The notes below the pieces were generated by a model. That model had not been told where the DNA came from, ran no database searches, and was given only the letters and a program-made list of their open reading frames with translations. Shown in pieces: positions 1 to 10,925 of a stretch of DNA of 64,000 nt. Within the stretch, counting starts at the first letter, position 1, and the number at the start of each line of letters is the position of its first letter. Where the stretch lies: positions 16,425,490 to 16,489,489 of the forward strand of contig JAQFVV010012400.1 of the NCBI GenBank assembly GCA_028023455.1. The letters run 5' to 3'. The DNA is from Epiperipatus broadwayi. Its lineage: Eukaryota; Onychophora; Udeonychophora; Euonychophora; Peripatidae. The position numbers and the translations under genes were made by a program.

Positions 1-2
1 AA

Positions 3-420
3 AAATACCTTAACAAAAATGTGAAAGATCAAGATAAGAAAAGAGGCCATCTTAGACTTGCTGGAGACATTCACTTAAACTTTAGCTTTGCTCTCGATCA
101 CTGAGAGTCTCCAAAAATAATAAAAATAATTTGTTCCTGCCAAGGTATGACCGAGTAAAGCACCTAGATTATTCTCCATCGGGAGATGGCCTATCGGATG
201 CCGAACTTTCCATTGCCCATCATAAATTCACCATGAAAATCTGCTGCCTGAACTGAATGAGAAAGCTGCTGCTGCCGTGAAATTAAATGAAATATCTAAA
301 TACAAGAAAGAATTGCCACTCATGAACTATTTGCTACTAAACAATGGACTCAGAAAACTTCTTATAAAACAGGTACCTGTCTGTGTTCAAACTCTAGAGT
401 ACTCTAATAATATGCTATAG
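3..420 (+). pseudogene. Decayed coding relic, three overlapping open frames, open at the window edge
   Basis: Three consecutive plus-strand frames look protein-coding and overlap end to end: 3-104, 86-256 and 226-420. The first reads with peptides such as KRGHLRLAGD and IHLNFSFALD. The second carries FLPRYDRVKHLDYSPSGDG and LSDAELSIAHHKF. The third carries LPELNEKAAAAVKLNEI and YKKELPLMNYLLLNNGLRK and ends at TAG 418-420. The pieces are hydrophilic and varied in composition, unlike chance translations of the AT-rich surroundings, and each hands over to the next after a stop. The simplest reading is one coding sequence with two frameshifts, entering from left of the window. A possible GT donor context (ACAGGTACC) occurs near 370-378 but the frame stays open through it. 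I do not recognise the family; a retroelement gag-like or transposase remnant is possible. The coding character is fairly clear, the identity is not. Confidence 0.5.
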
Positions 421-932
421 CTCTTCTTCATATTACTTATCTAAATTATAAAATGTAAAAACTATCATTTGTATAACTAAAATTGAATAATTAATTTAAT
501 ATGTAAATTTCTCTAATAATCTAAACTTACCTCACTCTGTCTTTCTTGGGTGCGTATTTCTCAAATCTACATTCTATCTATAGTTATTATTTAATTATTG
601 CATGCTCATAATTGTCTCAATTTCAAAGTTTAAATCTATGATCGCTTGGAACAATGAATGCGTGTCAAATTTTCATTAATATTTGCTTTCATAACTAACT
701 TAACTTTCATATAAATCGACACGCATTCAATGCATCATTTATTGTAATGCAGGGGTCTACTACTTTGCAAATGGCTGATGTATTAGTTATAATAATTCCC
801 AATTTATATAGGTTTTGTATTTATTAAATCATCATGAATAATTCCAGAAAATTACATTTCTTTGAGAGTCACCAACGTTCTTTAGTAAGTGTTGATAATG
901 TAGGGCCGAGTCAGAAATCTATTTAAATCTCA

Positions 933-1266
933 TCATAATCGTTTATACAGTATACATGTGTTACGTTTTAGAGATGCGATGACCCATTCTGCCGTGAAAT
1001 TTCCGGATTCTTCAGGGTTGAAATTAACCCCAGTCGTCCTACACAAGCGGGCATAATGGGTGCTCCCGTAGGATTTGACAATGTCATGCAGCCAGCCGGC
1101 AAACTGCGACATGGACCGCTTGTCCCTGGTTATGCTTATGTGACACCTTACTTCGTCGGGCCGATGGCAGAGACCAGCCCGACATTCTTATAAACTCATT
1201 CACGGCATTGCAGTTTCGATATACTGCCATTCCATATCGCCTTTCTAAAGCGTACCACGTGTTCCT
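933..1266 (-). pseudogene. Decayed coding relic, two overlapping minus frames
   Basis: In the minus direction an open frame runs from 1266 to a TGA at 1084-1086 and contains WYALERRYGMAVYRNCNAV and NEFIRMSGWSLP. A second frame, open from 1187 to TGA 933-935 (84 codons), contains CHRPDEVRCHISITRDKR, MSQFAGWLHDIVKSYGSTH and GVNFNPEESGNFTAEWVIA. The sequence is locally GC-rich (near 50%) and uses many G/C-ending codons, unlike its neighbours. The two frames probably belong to one protein with a frameshift in the 1084-1187 overlap. The conserved-looking W, H, R and Y residues suggest a real enzyme or capsid-like domain, but I cannot assign a family. It could be part of a mobile element together with the relic at 1775-1996, which lies upstream on the same strand. 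Confidence 0.45.
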
Positions 1267-1501
1267 TTACTTAGTTTTATTATTCTAAACATATCACTCC
1301 GCCTCTGCATTATCTGCATAATTCACTCTCAAATAAATGTTTGCCCTTAGTTATAAATAAATATTTTAATTAAATAAATATATGTCTGCCATTACTCTTA
1401 TAACCCATACTTTAGACTCTTGCATTGCAAAGGTATAAATCCCTCCAGGCATGCATTAGAAATACTCACTCAAGAATTTTAGGTAGCTAGATTACGCCTT
1501 C

Positions 1502-1634
1502 AAATAAATGTATTTCTTTTGTAAACATTACAGTATCGGAAATACCGCTACTGAAATCCTCAATATAAAATAATGTCTAAATAAATAAATGTATTCTTTA
1601 AAATATAATCATGTCGCAAATCCCGCTACTGAAG
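1502..1634. repeat. Two degenerate direct repeat units of about 55 bp
   Basis: The block at 1502-1559 (AAATAAATGTATTT followed by a segment ending CCGCTACTGAA) is repeated at 1583-1634 with the same opening and the same CCGCTACTGAA ending. A looser repeat of a second motif (TATATGTCTGC near 1379, TATACGTCTGC near 1698) flanks it. The repeats lie between two minus-strand coding relics and may be untranslated or spacer sequence of the same old element. Confidence 0.45.
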
Positions 1635-1774
1635 CTGTTAGTCCATAAAATATTATTAGATTGTTTTATTAAAATGTATTAATAAATAATTTTAAACTAT
1701 ACGTCTGCAGTTACGTTTCATTTATTCGATACCCATTCTATATAATATTTCCTCGATTATGTAAATATGAATGT

Positions 1775-1996
1775 TTAATTAATATTAGTTTGGTTATTGG
1801 CTAACTCGAGAATAAAATCATGAGTCTCTTGCATATCCCTGACCACCGTGCCTAAGGAAATATTTACTAATGTCGCATCAGATGCGTTGTTTCGTGGATT
1901 GTATTGTGGAACCGATAAACTATGTTCGAACTCAGTACCACGGGTGGCTTCACTACTCGATGGTGCTGCTGTTCTGTATGGTGGTCGAATTCTGCA
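1775..1996 (-). pseudogene. Short coding-like relic, 73 codons
   Basis: Open minus-strand frame between an upstream TAG (1997-1999) and a TAA at 1775-1777. It contains RPPYRTAAPSSSEATRGTE, FEHSLSVPQYNPRNNASD and TLVNISLGTVVRDMQETH, then DFILELANNQTNIN. There is no ATG near the start, so it is an internal or 3' exon-like piece or a truncated relic. The low-complexity Ser/Thr/Pro-rich start followed by a helical, acidic end is typical of a linker plus coiled region in a gag-like or DNA-binding protein, but this is only an impression. It lies on the same strand as, and about 0.5 kb upstream of, the relic at 933-1266, so both may come from one element. Confidence 0.4.
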
Positions 1997-2409
1997 CTAT
2001 GTTTACGAGTCACACGTTTTCTGACCGTTACAGTATTTAAATATTCCAGTTATTATAAAATCAACGAAGGTGGGATTGATTCATTTTAAATAGCAGAAAA
2101 AGGGATGGGGAAAATCTTAATGTTTCTTTTACTAAATCAAATCTTAACGTATATTTTATTAATTTGAAATCTAAATCTTAATGTTTCTTTTGCTATATAA
2201 AATCTTCAAGTATATTTTAAGTAAATGAAATGTAAATCTCTCTATATATATTATAACTGCACAGCGTATTATTTGTCTATATTATAGTACTCAAACAAGG
2301 GTCATTTATTTTTAAAAACAGTAAATCTTATTCTATGTCGTTAGGGACATTCATTTGTTCTGCGTTACTAACATTTAGCCTATCTTCATATATATATATT
2401 ACGTGCTTC

Positions 2410-2640
2410 TAGTCTTAATCTGGGGGTTGTGACAAGTTCGAACCCATAGATTTCTTCTCATATCCCATTCCGTAGATAGTTGAGCTATCCGGAATCATAT
2501 TTATTTCATATAAAATGCCTCTGGTGGTGATCCCATAAGTTTGGCACACGCTATGGCCTCTCGTGTCAGTTATACCAGCAAACGTCTGGGCCACGCCATG
2601 CCTATCCACTTTTCTCTAAGCACTACCCAAGAAGGGGGTG
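2410..2640 (-). mobile_element. tRNA-derived SINE-like element
   Basis: On the minus strand the sequence GATAGCTCAACTATC (A-box-like, near 2480) is followed about 35 bases later by GGGTTCGAACTT (B-box-like, near 2440), the spacing of an internal Pol III promoter in a tRNA-related SINE. The upstream minus-strand flank to about 2640 is unusually GC-rich and may be part of the same element or a different one. No cloverleaf with a complete acceptor stem is visible, so this is not called a functional tRNA. Confidence 0.4.
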
Positions 2641-3539
2641 TGAGATTTCGTTTTTCATCCAGAAGCACGACCTTTTCCTCTTAGTTATTTTTAGGTTACT
2701 ATGTCAGCACCACAAACTTCTTCGTATTTATTATTCCCTTTTGCTTCATGACCCAGTTTTAATGCTCTAATTAAAATTGCGCTTTGCTTAAAATATATAT
2801 ATATAAATGCCAATTACTACTAATTTTATTAATTAAATTTATTTCAGTCTTATACACTCCCATTGTCATAATTTATATATTTATTTAAGAGTATATGCCT
2901 TGGGAAAAATAAAACATTCGTCTTACTATTGTTAAAATAATTTTTCATTAAATATTTTGTCATAGATTCAAATATAAACAAAGGTTTTCAAATGTATTTT
3001 GTTTATTTTCACGACCTCAATGGCGTGAAAATAGTTTATATCATATGTATAATGAATTTCGGAATGCTCCTAGAAAAATATATGTTAGTCACCATGTTTC
3101 TGAACCATAAATCAAAGCGTTAATGGCAGTATTATGTAATTCTTTCTAATATTCGATTGACATCTTAATATTGGACCCACCAAAGATGTGTGCTTATTTA
3201 TAATATTTTTTTTTTTTAGCTAATAAAAAGCATATGAGAAATAATAGCGTGAATGACACTATGTAATCATCTACTGCTTGCTCATTCACGCACACACTAA
3301 TGTATATAATTAAGTCATTTTGTAAATACTTTGTCAGTATATTAAACTATATTTTATTGTCTAACTTATTTGAATAGTTTGAATTCCTTTTTCCTCCACT
3401 TCCACATATTACAGCCATGCTTATGTATATTTTAATATAGTCATAGTTAATAGATGTCTCATTGTTTTGCTCAGCTTTGCTAGTCGGCTGGATTAAGATT
3501 AATTTCTCATGTGCCATCACTATTATGTTATTCATTAGG

Positions 3540-3725
3540 TGTTAGATTTGGGGCTTAGAGAGTGGTTCGAATCCAGGCTGGACCCTGACCTAAATCTTGG
3601 GCTTGACTGGGTTTGAAGTACATTTTGTGAGTTCCAGCTCATGTTAGATGGATAAACATGTTTTGACCGGTACAATATATATAGTGAAACTGAGTCGATA
3701 TATTTTTCATTTATGGGGTACAATT
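3540..3725 (+). mobile_element. Possible SINE remnant with a B-box
   Basis: The string GTGGTTCGAATCCAGGC at about 3561-3577 contains a near-perfect Pol III B-box (GGTTCGAATCC). A clear A-box is not visible upstream, so the tRNA head is decayed. The following 150 bases are more GC-balanced than the flanks and probably form the body of the element. Confidence 0.35.
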
Positions 3726-4477
3726 TAGGAACAATGTGAACTAATTTAACGTGCTTTCCATGTAGTACTTAAATATATCTTATCTGGAATTCTAGATATT
3801 ATTGCAGTAAAACATTAAGTAGAAAAAAATGACTGACTAGATTCGTGGGTTTTGTTCATTTATTATATTCATCTGATGGGTAGAACAAAAAATACTACAA
3901 CATCTTGTCACAAATAAACAAACAATTTCACATTCTAAAAAATTATCTCATTTTGGACATCAGGGGAGCCCCAAAACCAGGGCTGACACAATCAAGTAAC
4001 AAACAATTTTAGATGATACCCTCAAAATTATTATTTAACAATCATTCCTGATATTTTGTCCAACTTGCATAAAAAAAAATCCAATTTTCATTGAAAAATA
4101 AAAATTCATATAAATATAAGCTATAAACTGTTCCTGATATTTGGTCCTAATACATTATTAAACTAACGGGAATTGTCAAAAAATATTCTACAATGTCTCC
4201 TAGAATAGTAATTAACAAATATTAAAATCAAAACTATACAGATATGTTGGATGGAAAAAATAAAAATTTAAAAACAATGTTTGGCAAGTATTTTAATTTT
4301 ACAATTAATTTATCAATTGTGAATGAATAAATCTGTACTATAGAACAAATGATGAAGATCTAAAGATTGAGAGAGATCTGGATGAAGTGATGAGTGCTTC
4401 TTCAGGCATAAAATGTATAACTTGGAAGTCGTTTATCTTTTTAAAGTATCTTTACTCATATATTTCAAAAATGTATA

Positions 4478-4878
4478 GTGTAGTATAGGAATGAGCAATT
4501 GTTTTGGCTCGAGGGTCACAGAGGTTGGCAGAGGGCCTCATGGGGGGCCACTTTGTGGAACACACTCCTTTATTCCCTGTATTACCAAAGAAATATTTGT
4601 TTGTCCATTCTTCATTAAACACACAACATTCATCACCGATTTTACATTTTTTCTGAGGGTTCACGGTTTCACTAAAGTTGGAAATGTATATATTTGCTAA
4701 TGCAAAGAAAAAATTGAAATTAACCAGATCAACTGGAAAAGCACTGCACATCGAATCTATGCTGCATGTGTATTGATGTGGCCATACTAGTGGAAAATAT
4801 GAGATGAATCTTCCGTCGCACATGTGAGGAAAATCTCAGTTCTTAGCGGGCCATTATTTGCCCACCCCTGGTGTAGTA
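4478..4878 (-). mobile_element. Non-autonomous hAT element (MITE) with 8-bp target site duplication
   Basis: The element spans 4486-4870. Its right end, read on the minus strand, is CAGGGGTGGGCAAATAATGG, the classic hAT-type terminus. The left end TAGGAATGAGCAATTG is a diverged copy of it. Directly outside both ends is the identical octamer GTGTAGTA (4478-4485 and 4871-4878), the 8-bp duplication diagnostic of hAT superfamily insertions. The 385-bp interior includes two opposing open frames (4491-4700 plus, 4452-4823 minus), but neither shows transposase motifs, and they are best explained by the element's higher GC content. An autonomous hAT elsewhere would have mobilised it. Confidence 0.8.
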
Positions 4879-6600
4879 GAAATTTTAAATATATTTTAAA
4901 AAGATATTGCACATGTGCAACGGAAGAGATTAAATTAATTATTGCACATATCTAATAATTAAATATATATATATTGCAGATGAAAAAAAATACTATTTTA
5001 TGAATTTTAAAAAATAATTATTTTACTCCTCAAAAATACATATTTTTTAAAAATATATATTGTTTCAGAAAATCAGATGATTAATTAATTTTTTATTGTT
5101 TATGAAGTAATGTTTTTTGATACTTTTTTTTTTAAACAATAAAAACTTTTAAATAATAATATGCTCATATAATTTTGCTTCCCTCATCTCATCTAATACC
5201 AAAGACCCACACTTTAATAGAATTTAACTATTAAATCAATTCAGGAGAGATTAAAAGATAAGTTATAAAAAATAAAATTCCACTTTTCTGGAATAAAAAT
5301 ATACTTTTAAAAACAAATACAATAAATCCCAATAAAATATTCATTTGCATATATCTTAGGAACACTATGAAAGATGAGAAGAAGTAGAGACAGACTAGTG
5401 ATAAATAACATATTCAAATTTCCTATATTGAAAAGACTAGTTTTTTAGCAGAAGTGATTTTGACAAGTCACTACTATTTATTGACCTATAGTAGCTGCTT
5501 CAAGTAAATAACAAATTCTAGCACTAACAGGAAAATAAACCAAAGATATCAAACTATGACAAAATTTTAAAAAATAGGAGGGAGGGGGCAGTTACTTCAC
5601 GTGACAAATGGCCTTAAAGTCTAGATGTAAAAAACTTTTAATGCAAACAAATTAACATTTCCCAGTCCCATTCCTATTCCTTTATTTTTTTTAAAAAAAA
5701 AAAGAATCAGCAACATATATTTAAATTGCAAGGCTTTCAAGCATAAAACGGTTTTTTTTTTTTTACAAATACATTACCTGAAGCAAAGGTGTGTGTGTTT
5801 ACAAAGTACAGTTTCAAAATAACAATACCCCCCCCCCCCCAGAAAATAAAACTACCATTATTTTAATTTTTCAGTTATTTATATAAGTTTTATTCTAATA
5901 AATATAATTCAAAATTGAATATACCCATTATGTTGGTATTTGAATGTCATAACACTTCCAGAGCAACTAATCATACCATTATTAAATTGTTTTATTTAGT
6001 ATGTAGTTTTATTACTTATGATTGGATTGTTTTACATCATTAAATATTGACTATTCAATATTATACTTATTAATTAATATAATTTTCTGTGAAGCAACTT
6101 TGGTGAACAAATATGGGAAAAGTTGGAAAGTCATAGCAAGAGAGTGGATTAACATAATATAAAGTATGACTACCTAAGAAGCCGCCAATGTATTGTGCAA
6201 TTTAATAACAATTTCTTTTCTATAACCAACAATAAAATTAATTAGATTTAGTCTTAATATTTTTGAAATGTCATCAACAGTTTCGGAATCACCCATAGTC
6301 ACTTAGATTATCTGTTTCAAGCATGGAATTTAATAGTTTCTGAGTTAGGTAGCTATGAATAAACACAAACCATAAAACAAATGTTAAATGATTATCTAAT
6401 ATATATATATTGTGCCCTTTTGTATGGGTCTCCATAAATTGTTGTATCAATTTGTTTAAAAAATTTTAAATTTAAGATATATTTAGCTATATGATGTTAA
6501 TTTTATTTATAACAATCTTTTAAAAAGTGTAATTAAAGTAATCTATGAATATTTGATATGTGAAAATTGTGCTGATGTTTGAGAGAGACGTTTCAATGGG
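4879..6600. other. AT-rich DNA without recognisable genes
   Basis: Only homopolymer runs (T and A tracts; a 12-C tract near 5828-5840) and short AT microsatellites are visible. No coding frame, tRNA or inverted repeat stands out. Confidence 0.5.
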
Positions 6601-7379
6601 GATGATAATAGTATATGGTTGGGAAAACTGGCCATAATCAATACTGCATTAATAAATTTAATAAATAAATGTTTAAAGTTAAAGTTTTAAAAAAGACAAG
6701 TTAAAATTAAATGCATATATTTATTGTTGATAAAGATTAATATTTAATAAATGAATATAAATATTTTAATTATTAGTAGTACATAATAGAAGATTAATAT
6801 TTGATTTTAATAATATCGAATTATTATTTTAAAAGTTGTTATAAGATATTATTTATTTTAAAAATATTTATTTTTAAAAAATGAAATTGTTAGTTTATTT
6901 TTAGATTATTACAAGCGTTTGTAGCTGTGTTGTAAAACAGATGTTAGTTAGACACATACACACATGCTTGGGAGTTTTTTTTTAGTAAAGTTGCAAAACT
7001 ATTTTAAAATTCTGTTATAAAATTTATAAATATTATATTGGCTATCACGAGATAAAAATAAAAATAGTTAATGTGAAATATTAAATCTGATTTTTAAAAT
7101 ACTGCTTAAAAACATAACGAATAAAAATAGACTTAATTTGTTTATAAAAATAATCTTATAAAAGTTAAAAGTGAAATAAAGTAAGAAAGAATATTTTAAA
7201 AAAATGTTTAATGGATTTAAATAAACGATAAAGATTAATTTAAGAATTTAATAATGTGATAAATAATAAATATTAAATAAGTCATTATTTATTTTTAATT
7301 CTGTCTTGTTGGTAAAATATGTAAATAAGCTAGCAAGTTGATTGTTTAATTTACCAATCAAGTGGGGAGTTTCTTCCGG

Positions 7380-7386
7380 TATAAAA
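7380..7386 (+). promoter_or_regulatory. TATA-box-like motif
   Basis: TATAAAA lies in a relatively GC-rich island (CTTCCGG just before, TTCGGAGGGGG after) inside the C-depleted block. In such AT-rich DNA the motif alone is weak evidence; the island context is the only support. Confidence 0.2.
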
Positions 7387-10300
7387 CCAAGGTTCAATTG
7401 TTCGGAGGGGGATTGTGATTGTAATTTTTAAAGTAAAATGTGCTATTAGAGATAGCTAAGTAAAATTATAGACGCTCTCATAATCGTTTTAAAATTATAA
7501 GAGAGTAGTTTTTAAAATAATTTATAAAAGTTTACCGACAAATATGCAGTGCTAATTTTAATTATAATTTCCTATTGATCGTCTCGATCGAAGCTCAATT
7601 TACTATCAAATAGTCATGAAAACATCGTATAAGGATAAAATGTATTGGAGACTTTATACTAAAAATTTAACAAACGCTGGATTAACTAGGAGAGTTACTA
7701 GATGCATAAAAGTAATATGTTGGACCTTATATAAATTTAAAAGCTGATTGTAATTAATTTTTATAAAACAGATATTTAAAAGAATGAGAAATACTTCTTT
7801 ATGAAGAAAGTATTTGTAAATTATAAATTTAAGTATATATCTTGGTAAAGATATGATAAGTAACAGTAATTGTATAAATATTTGCCTTGTTAAGTCTTTA
7901 TGGTTTAAAAGACTAAATTTTGACAGTTTTAAAAGGCAAATAAATTGGAAATTTAATGGGTAAAGAAATACCTATAAATAAAAATTATTATATTAGTAAA
8001 GTCTGAACGCTGGTCGTACAGAAGAATCTAAAAGTAATCTTACCTAAATATTTGTTAAGGAATGCGCAAATCAAATATACGTGGATATCCAAATCAATTA
8101 AAAATAATTAAATAAGAACTTTGTAAATTATAGACTAATTCTAAAAATAATAACTTTTAAATAATAATATTTTTTCCTTAAAAAGAAGTGAATCCGGATT
8201 CCATAAACTATTTTAATTATTATTTTATTCTTATGGTGGAACTGACTTTGACTTTTATTTTTTTTTTTAAAAAAAAAGAACGTTTTCATTTTTTTCATAA
8301 AAACTTTTAAAAAACACGTGATGTACCGGAAAAGGAAGTAATGTTTGGTGAAAATTTGTGCCTAGGAAAAAGAACAATTATGGGTGAAAGAAGACACCGT
8401 TGGATTTTATGTAATATGTTTTTATTTATTAACTAACATAAATATTTAATTAATTATTGATTTATTAAAGATAGGAAAGGTACATTTACATTTTTTTAAA
8501 AAAATAACTAAATATTAATATAACATTTCATTGCATAAAGTTTATTTTATAATTATACAACACGTAATATTTTAAAGAATAATTGTTGAGTGTAAATGTG
8601 AAATTATTTTGTAAAACTGTAATCCTGGAGGACATCGTGTGACGGACTGTACATTAAAGTATCATTTATGGTAAAAATTATGTAATAATAATAATTTGAT
8701 GTATTTGCTATGTTTTCTTTAGATCAACCAAATGTTATTTGATTGTTGAATGGATGTATAAATATTTAAAGAATATACATGCACAATATTAGTAATAACA
8801 GTTTTATTTTAATATGCATACTTTAAATTGATGATGTAAATTTAGTACAACGTAATATGAGAACCTAGAAATAATTATATGATTCTTTCGTGAATAAATT
8901 TTAATGTTTCTGTTACAATATTAGGAATTAGATTTATTATATTAGTATAAGTTATTTTTTTTTTTTTCCTTTTCAAGTTAGTAAGAGATATAATAAAAAT
9001 CTATATTTTATTTTATTTTTTATTAGATAAGTAAGTTAATTTTATGTAGAAATTTATATTTTGATTGAAGGTTTATCGTATATAGATGATGAGGTATAAG
9101 AGAGTTTGGATAATTAATTATTTTTTTTTAAAATTGGTCATCTTTTTTCTGAAGTTAAATAAGGTTAAAATGAATTTTGTAGATAGAAGTTTTTTTAGGA
9201 AGGAATAAGAATAACAAGTAAAGAAGAGTAATAGTTTAAATAGAAAAGGATCATAGAATTTTATTTGATATAATACTTTATAAAAATTTGAAATTGTTGA
9301 ATAATTTTAAATATTATTTTAAAAGAACATATACGTATTGCATATTTTGATAAGACATGTAGTATGACATTATATCGGAATGAAATAAATAATTATAATC
9401 AATAATTGTTATTATATTACAAAGTTATATCAGTTTATACATTAATTAATATTTGAGTAATACTGATAGTAAATGTAATACATACTAGTACATTATAATA
9501 TAAATAGCAGTAAGACTTAAGTGAAGTAGCATTTTAATTATTAAAGTCTGTTTATTTACATATATGCTACATGAATGATATTTCACATAAAACCTTTTCT
9601 TGTATTAACTGATGACAAATGATGTTTATTAAAATTAAAGTCATAAACTTAATTAAATGTTATTGATAGAACATTTAAAAAATGTATTAATTATCTATTT
9701 ATGATTATGGAAATAATAACAGTGTAAAAATCTTGTATTATTATTTTTATTTTATTTTTCTTTGGTTTCCACTTTAAATGTAAATAGTGTAAATAAGTTA
9801 TTTGTTAAAGTTGATGTAAATAAATTTGTTTAAGTTGTTTAAAAGTGTGTCGAATTCATTATTTTACACCACAGCATTTGACAACAGATAATTTGAATGT
9901 ACATAATATTTGCACAATATGAATTTATTATTTTATTATTTGAGAAAGAAACACAATATTTTCTTAATATAATTTATAGAAATTGATTGACATTAACATA
10001 TAATATTACAATGGTCACAAAGTAATTATAATGCACAATATAAGAGTATAATATTATTTATTGCCACAAATTGTTAAATTATAAGATTTTGGTCTATTTT
10101 AAAATTAAGATACTATATGGAAATGAAAGACATGTATATGATTTACTTATTTTCTTAATGATTAATAGTACAATAAAATAGATAAGATTAAGCTATACAC
10201 TAAAGATTATTATTGTTAGTTATTGTTATTAGAATAAGTTAGGTGTATTTAGGTTTGATATTAAATCCCTTATCATTCCTATCTACACGAATTATTATTA

Positions 10301-10463
10301 CTTTAAGATAATTAGAAGAACCTGAGATCTTTTAATTATTTTTCCTTAACAAAAGATTGAGATTTATTTATCTATTATTATTAAAGATAGTTCATTTATA
10401 AAAGTCATAAGAGTGCTGTAGAGTTAGTAATGAGATAATAAAGAGGTAATAGTATTCTTATGC

Positions 10464-10500
10464 CATTGAGACAGTGTCTTGGAAAGACATTGGCTCAATG
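10464..10500 (+). other. Short stem-loop
   Basis: The arm CATTGAGACAGTGTCT pairs with AGACATTGGCTCAATG, 14 of 16 positions matched, around a 5-base loop. It is too short for a microRNA precursor. It lies about 240 bp left of the Penelope palindrome and could be a leftover of another inverted-repeat element. Confidence 0.35.
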
Positions 10501-10925
10501 TAAATTCAATTACCAATTGTAACTTCACTTCATAGTCTCATGATTTTAGTAAATACTTATTTAATTAGTACATTATATTGAACTATATTAATTTTGGATA
10601 AGTTATAATAAATCTAATAAGATATAGTATTATAAAAATATATTAAAGATAGTTATATATATTTTAGCCGAGCATAATGATTTAATTGAGCTAGTCATAT
10701 TTTAAATTATATTATATATCGAGAAGTGAGGGTACAATATATAAAATACATATTTTGCGGGTTCATCCGTGTTAAAAACTTTTAATATCAATATACTGAC
10801 GTTTCGACTTGGTCACACAAGCCATCCACAGAGTTATAAAAAGGTAGAAAGACGGTTGTAGAGGCGCTACAATCACTGGTTTGAATAAAACATTAAAAAT
10901 CCCACCAATAGCAAAAATGTTAAAA

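Larger units (their letters stand above)
6600..10736. other. Long C-depleted AT-rich block
   Basis: Across roughly 4 kb the plus strand has far more G than C; many 60-base lines contain none to two C and five to fourteen G. No open frame of interest occurs on either strand. The bias ends abruptly at the left arm of the Penelope palindrome and is not seen at 13.5 kb. A TATA-like motif with a downstream pyrimidine-A context occurs at 7380, and a stretch near 9830-9885 ends in GTGTGTCGAATTC and ACACCACAGC, which could be an LTR 3' end. The block could be one long, old repetitive unit or a strand-biased transcribed region. Confidence 0.4.

Noticed and set aside
2430-2500. Functional tRNA gene on the minus strand
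   Set aside because: A- and B-box-like motifs exist, but no full acceptor or anticodon stem can be drawn; a SINE head fits better.
4452-4823. 123-codon minus-strand open frame
   Set aside because: It lies almost wholly inside the hAT MITE, has no transposase motifs and is explained by the element's composition.
10464-10500. MicroRNA hairpin
   Set aside because: The stem is only 16 bp with a 5-base loop, too short for a precursor.
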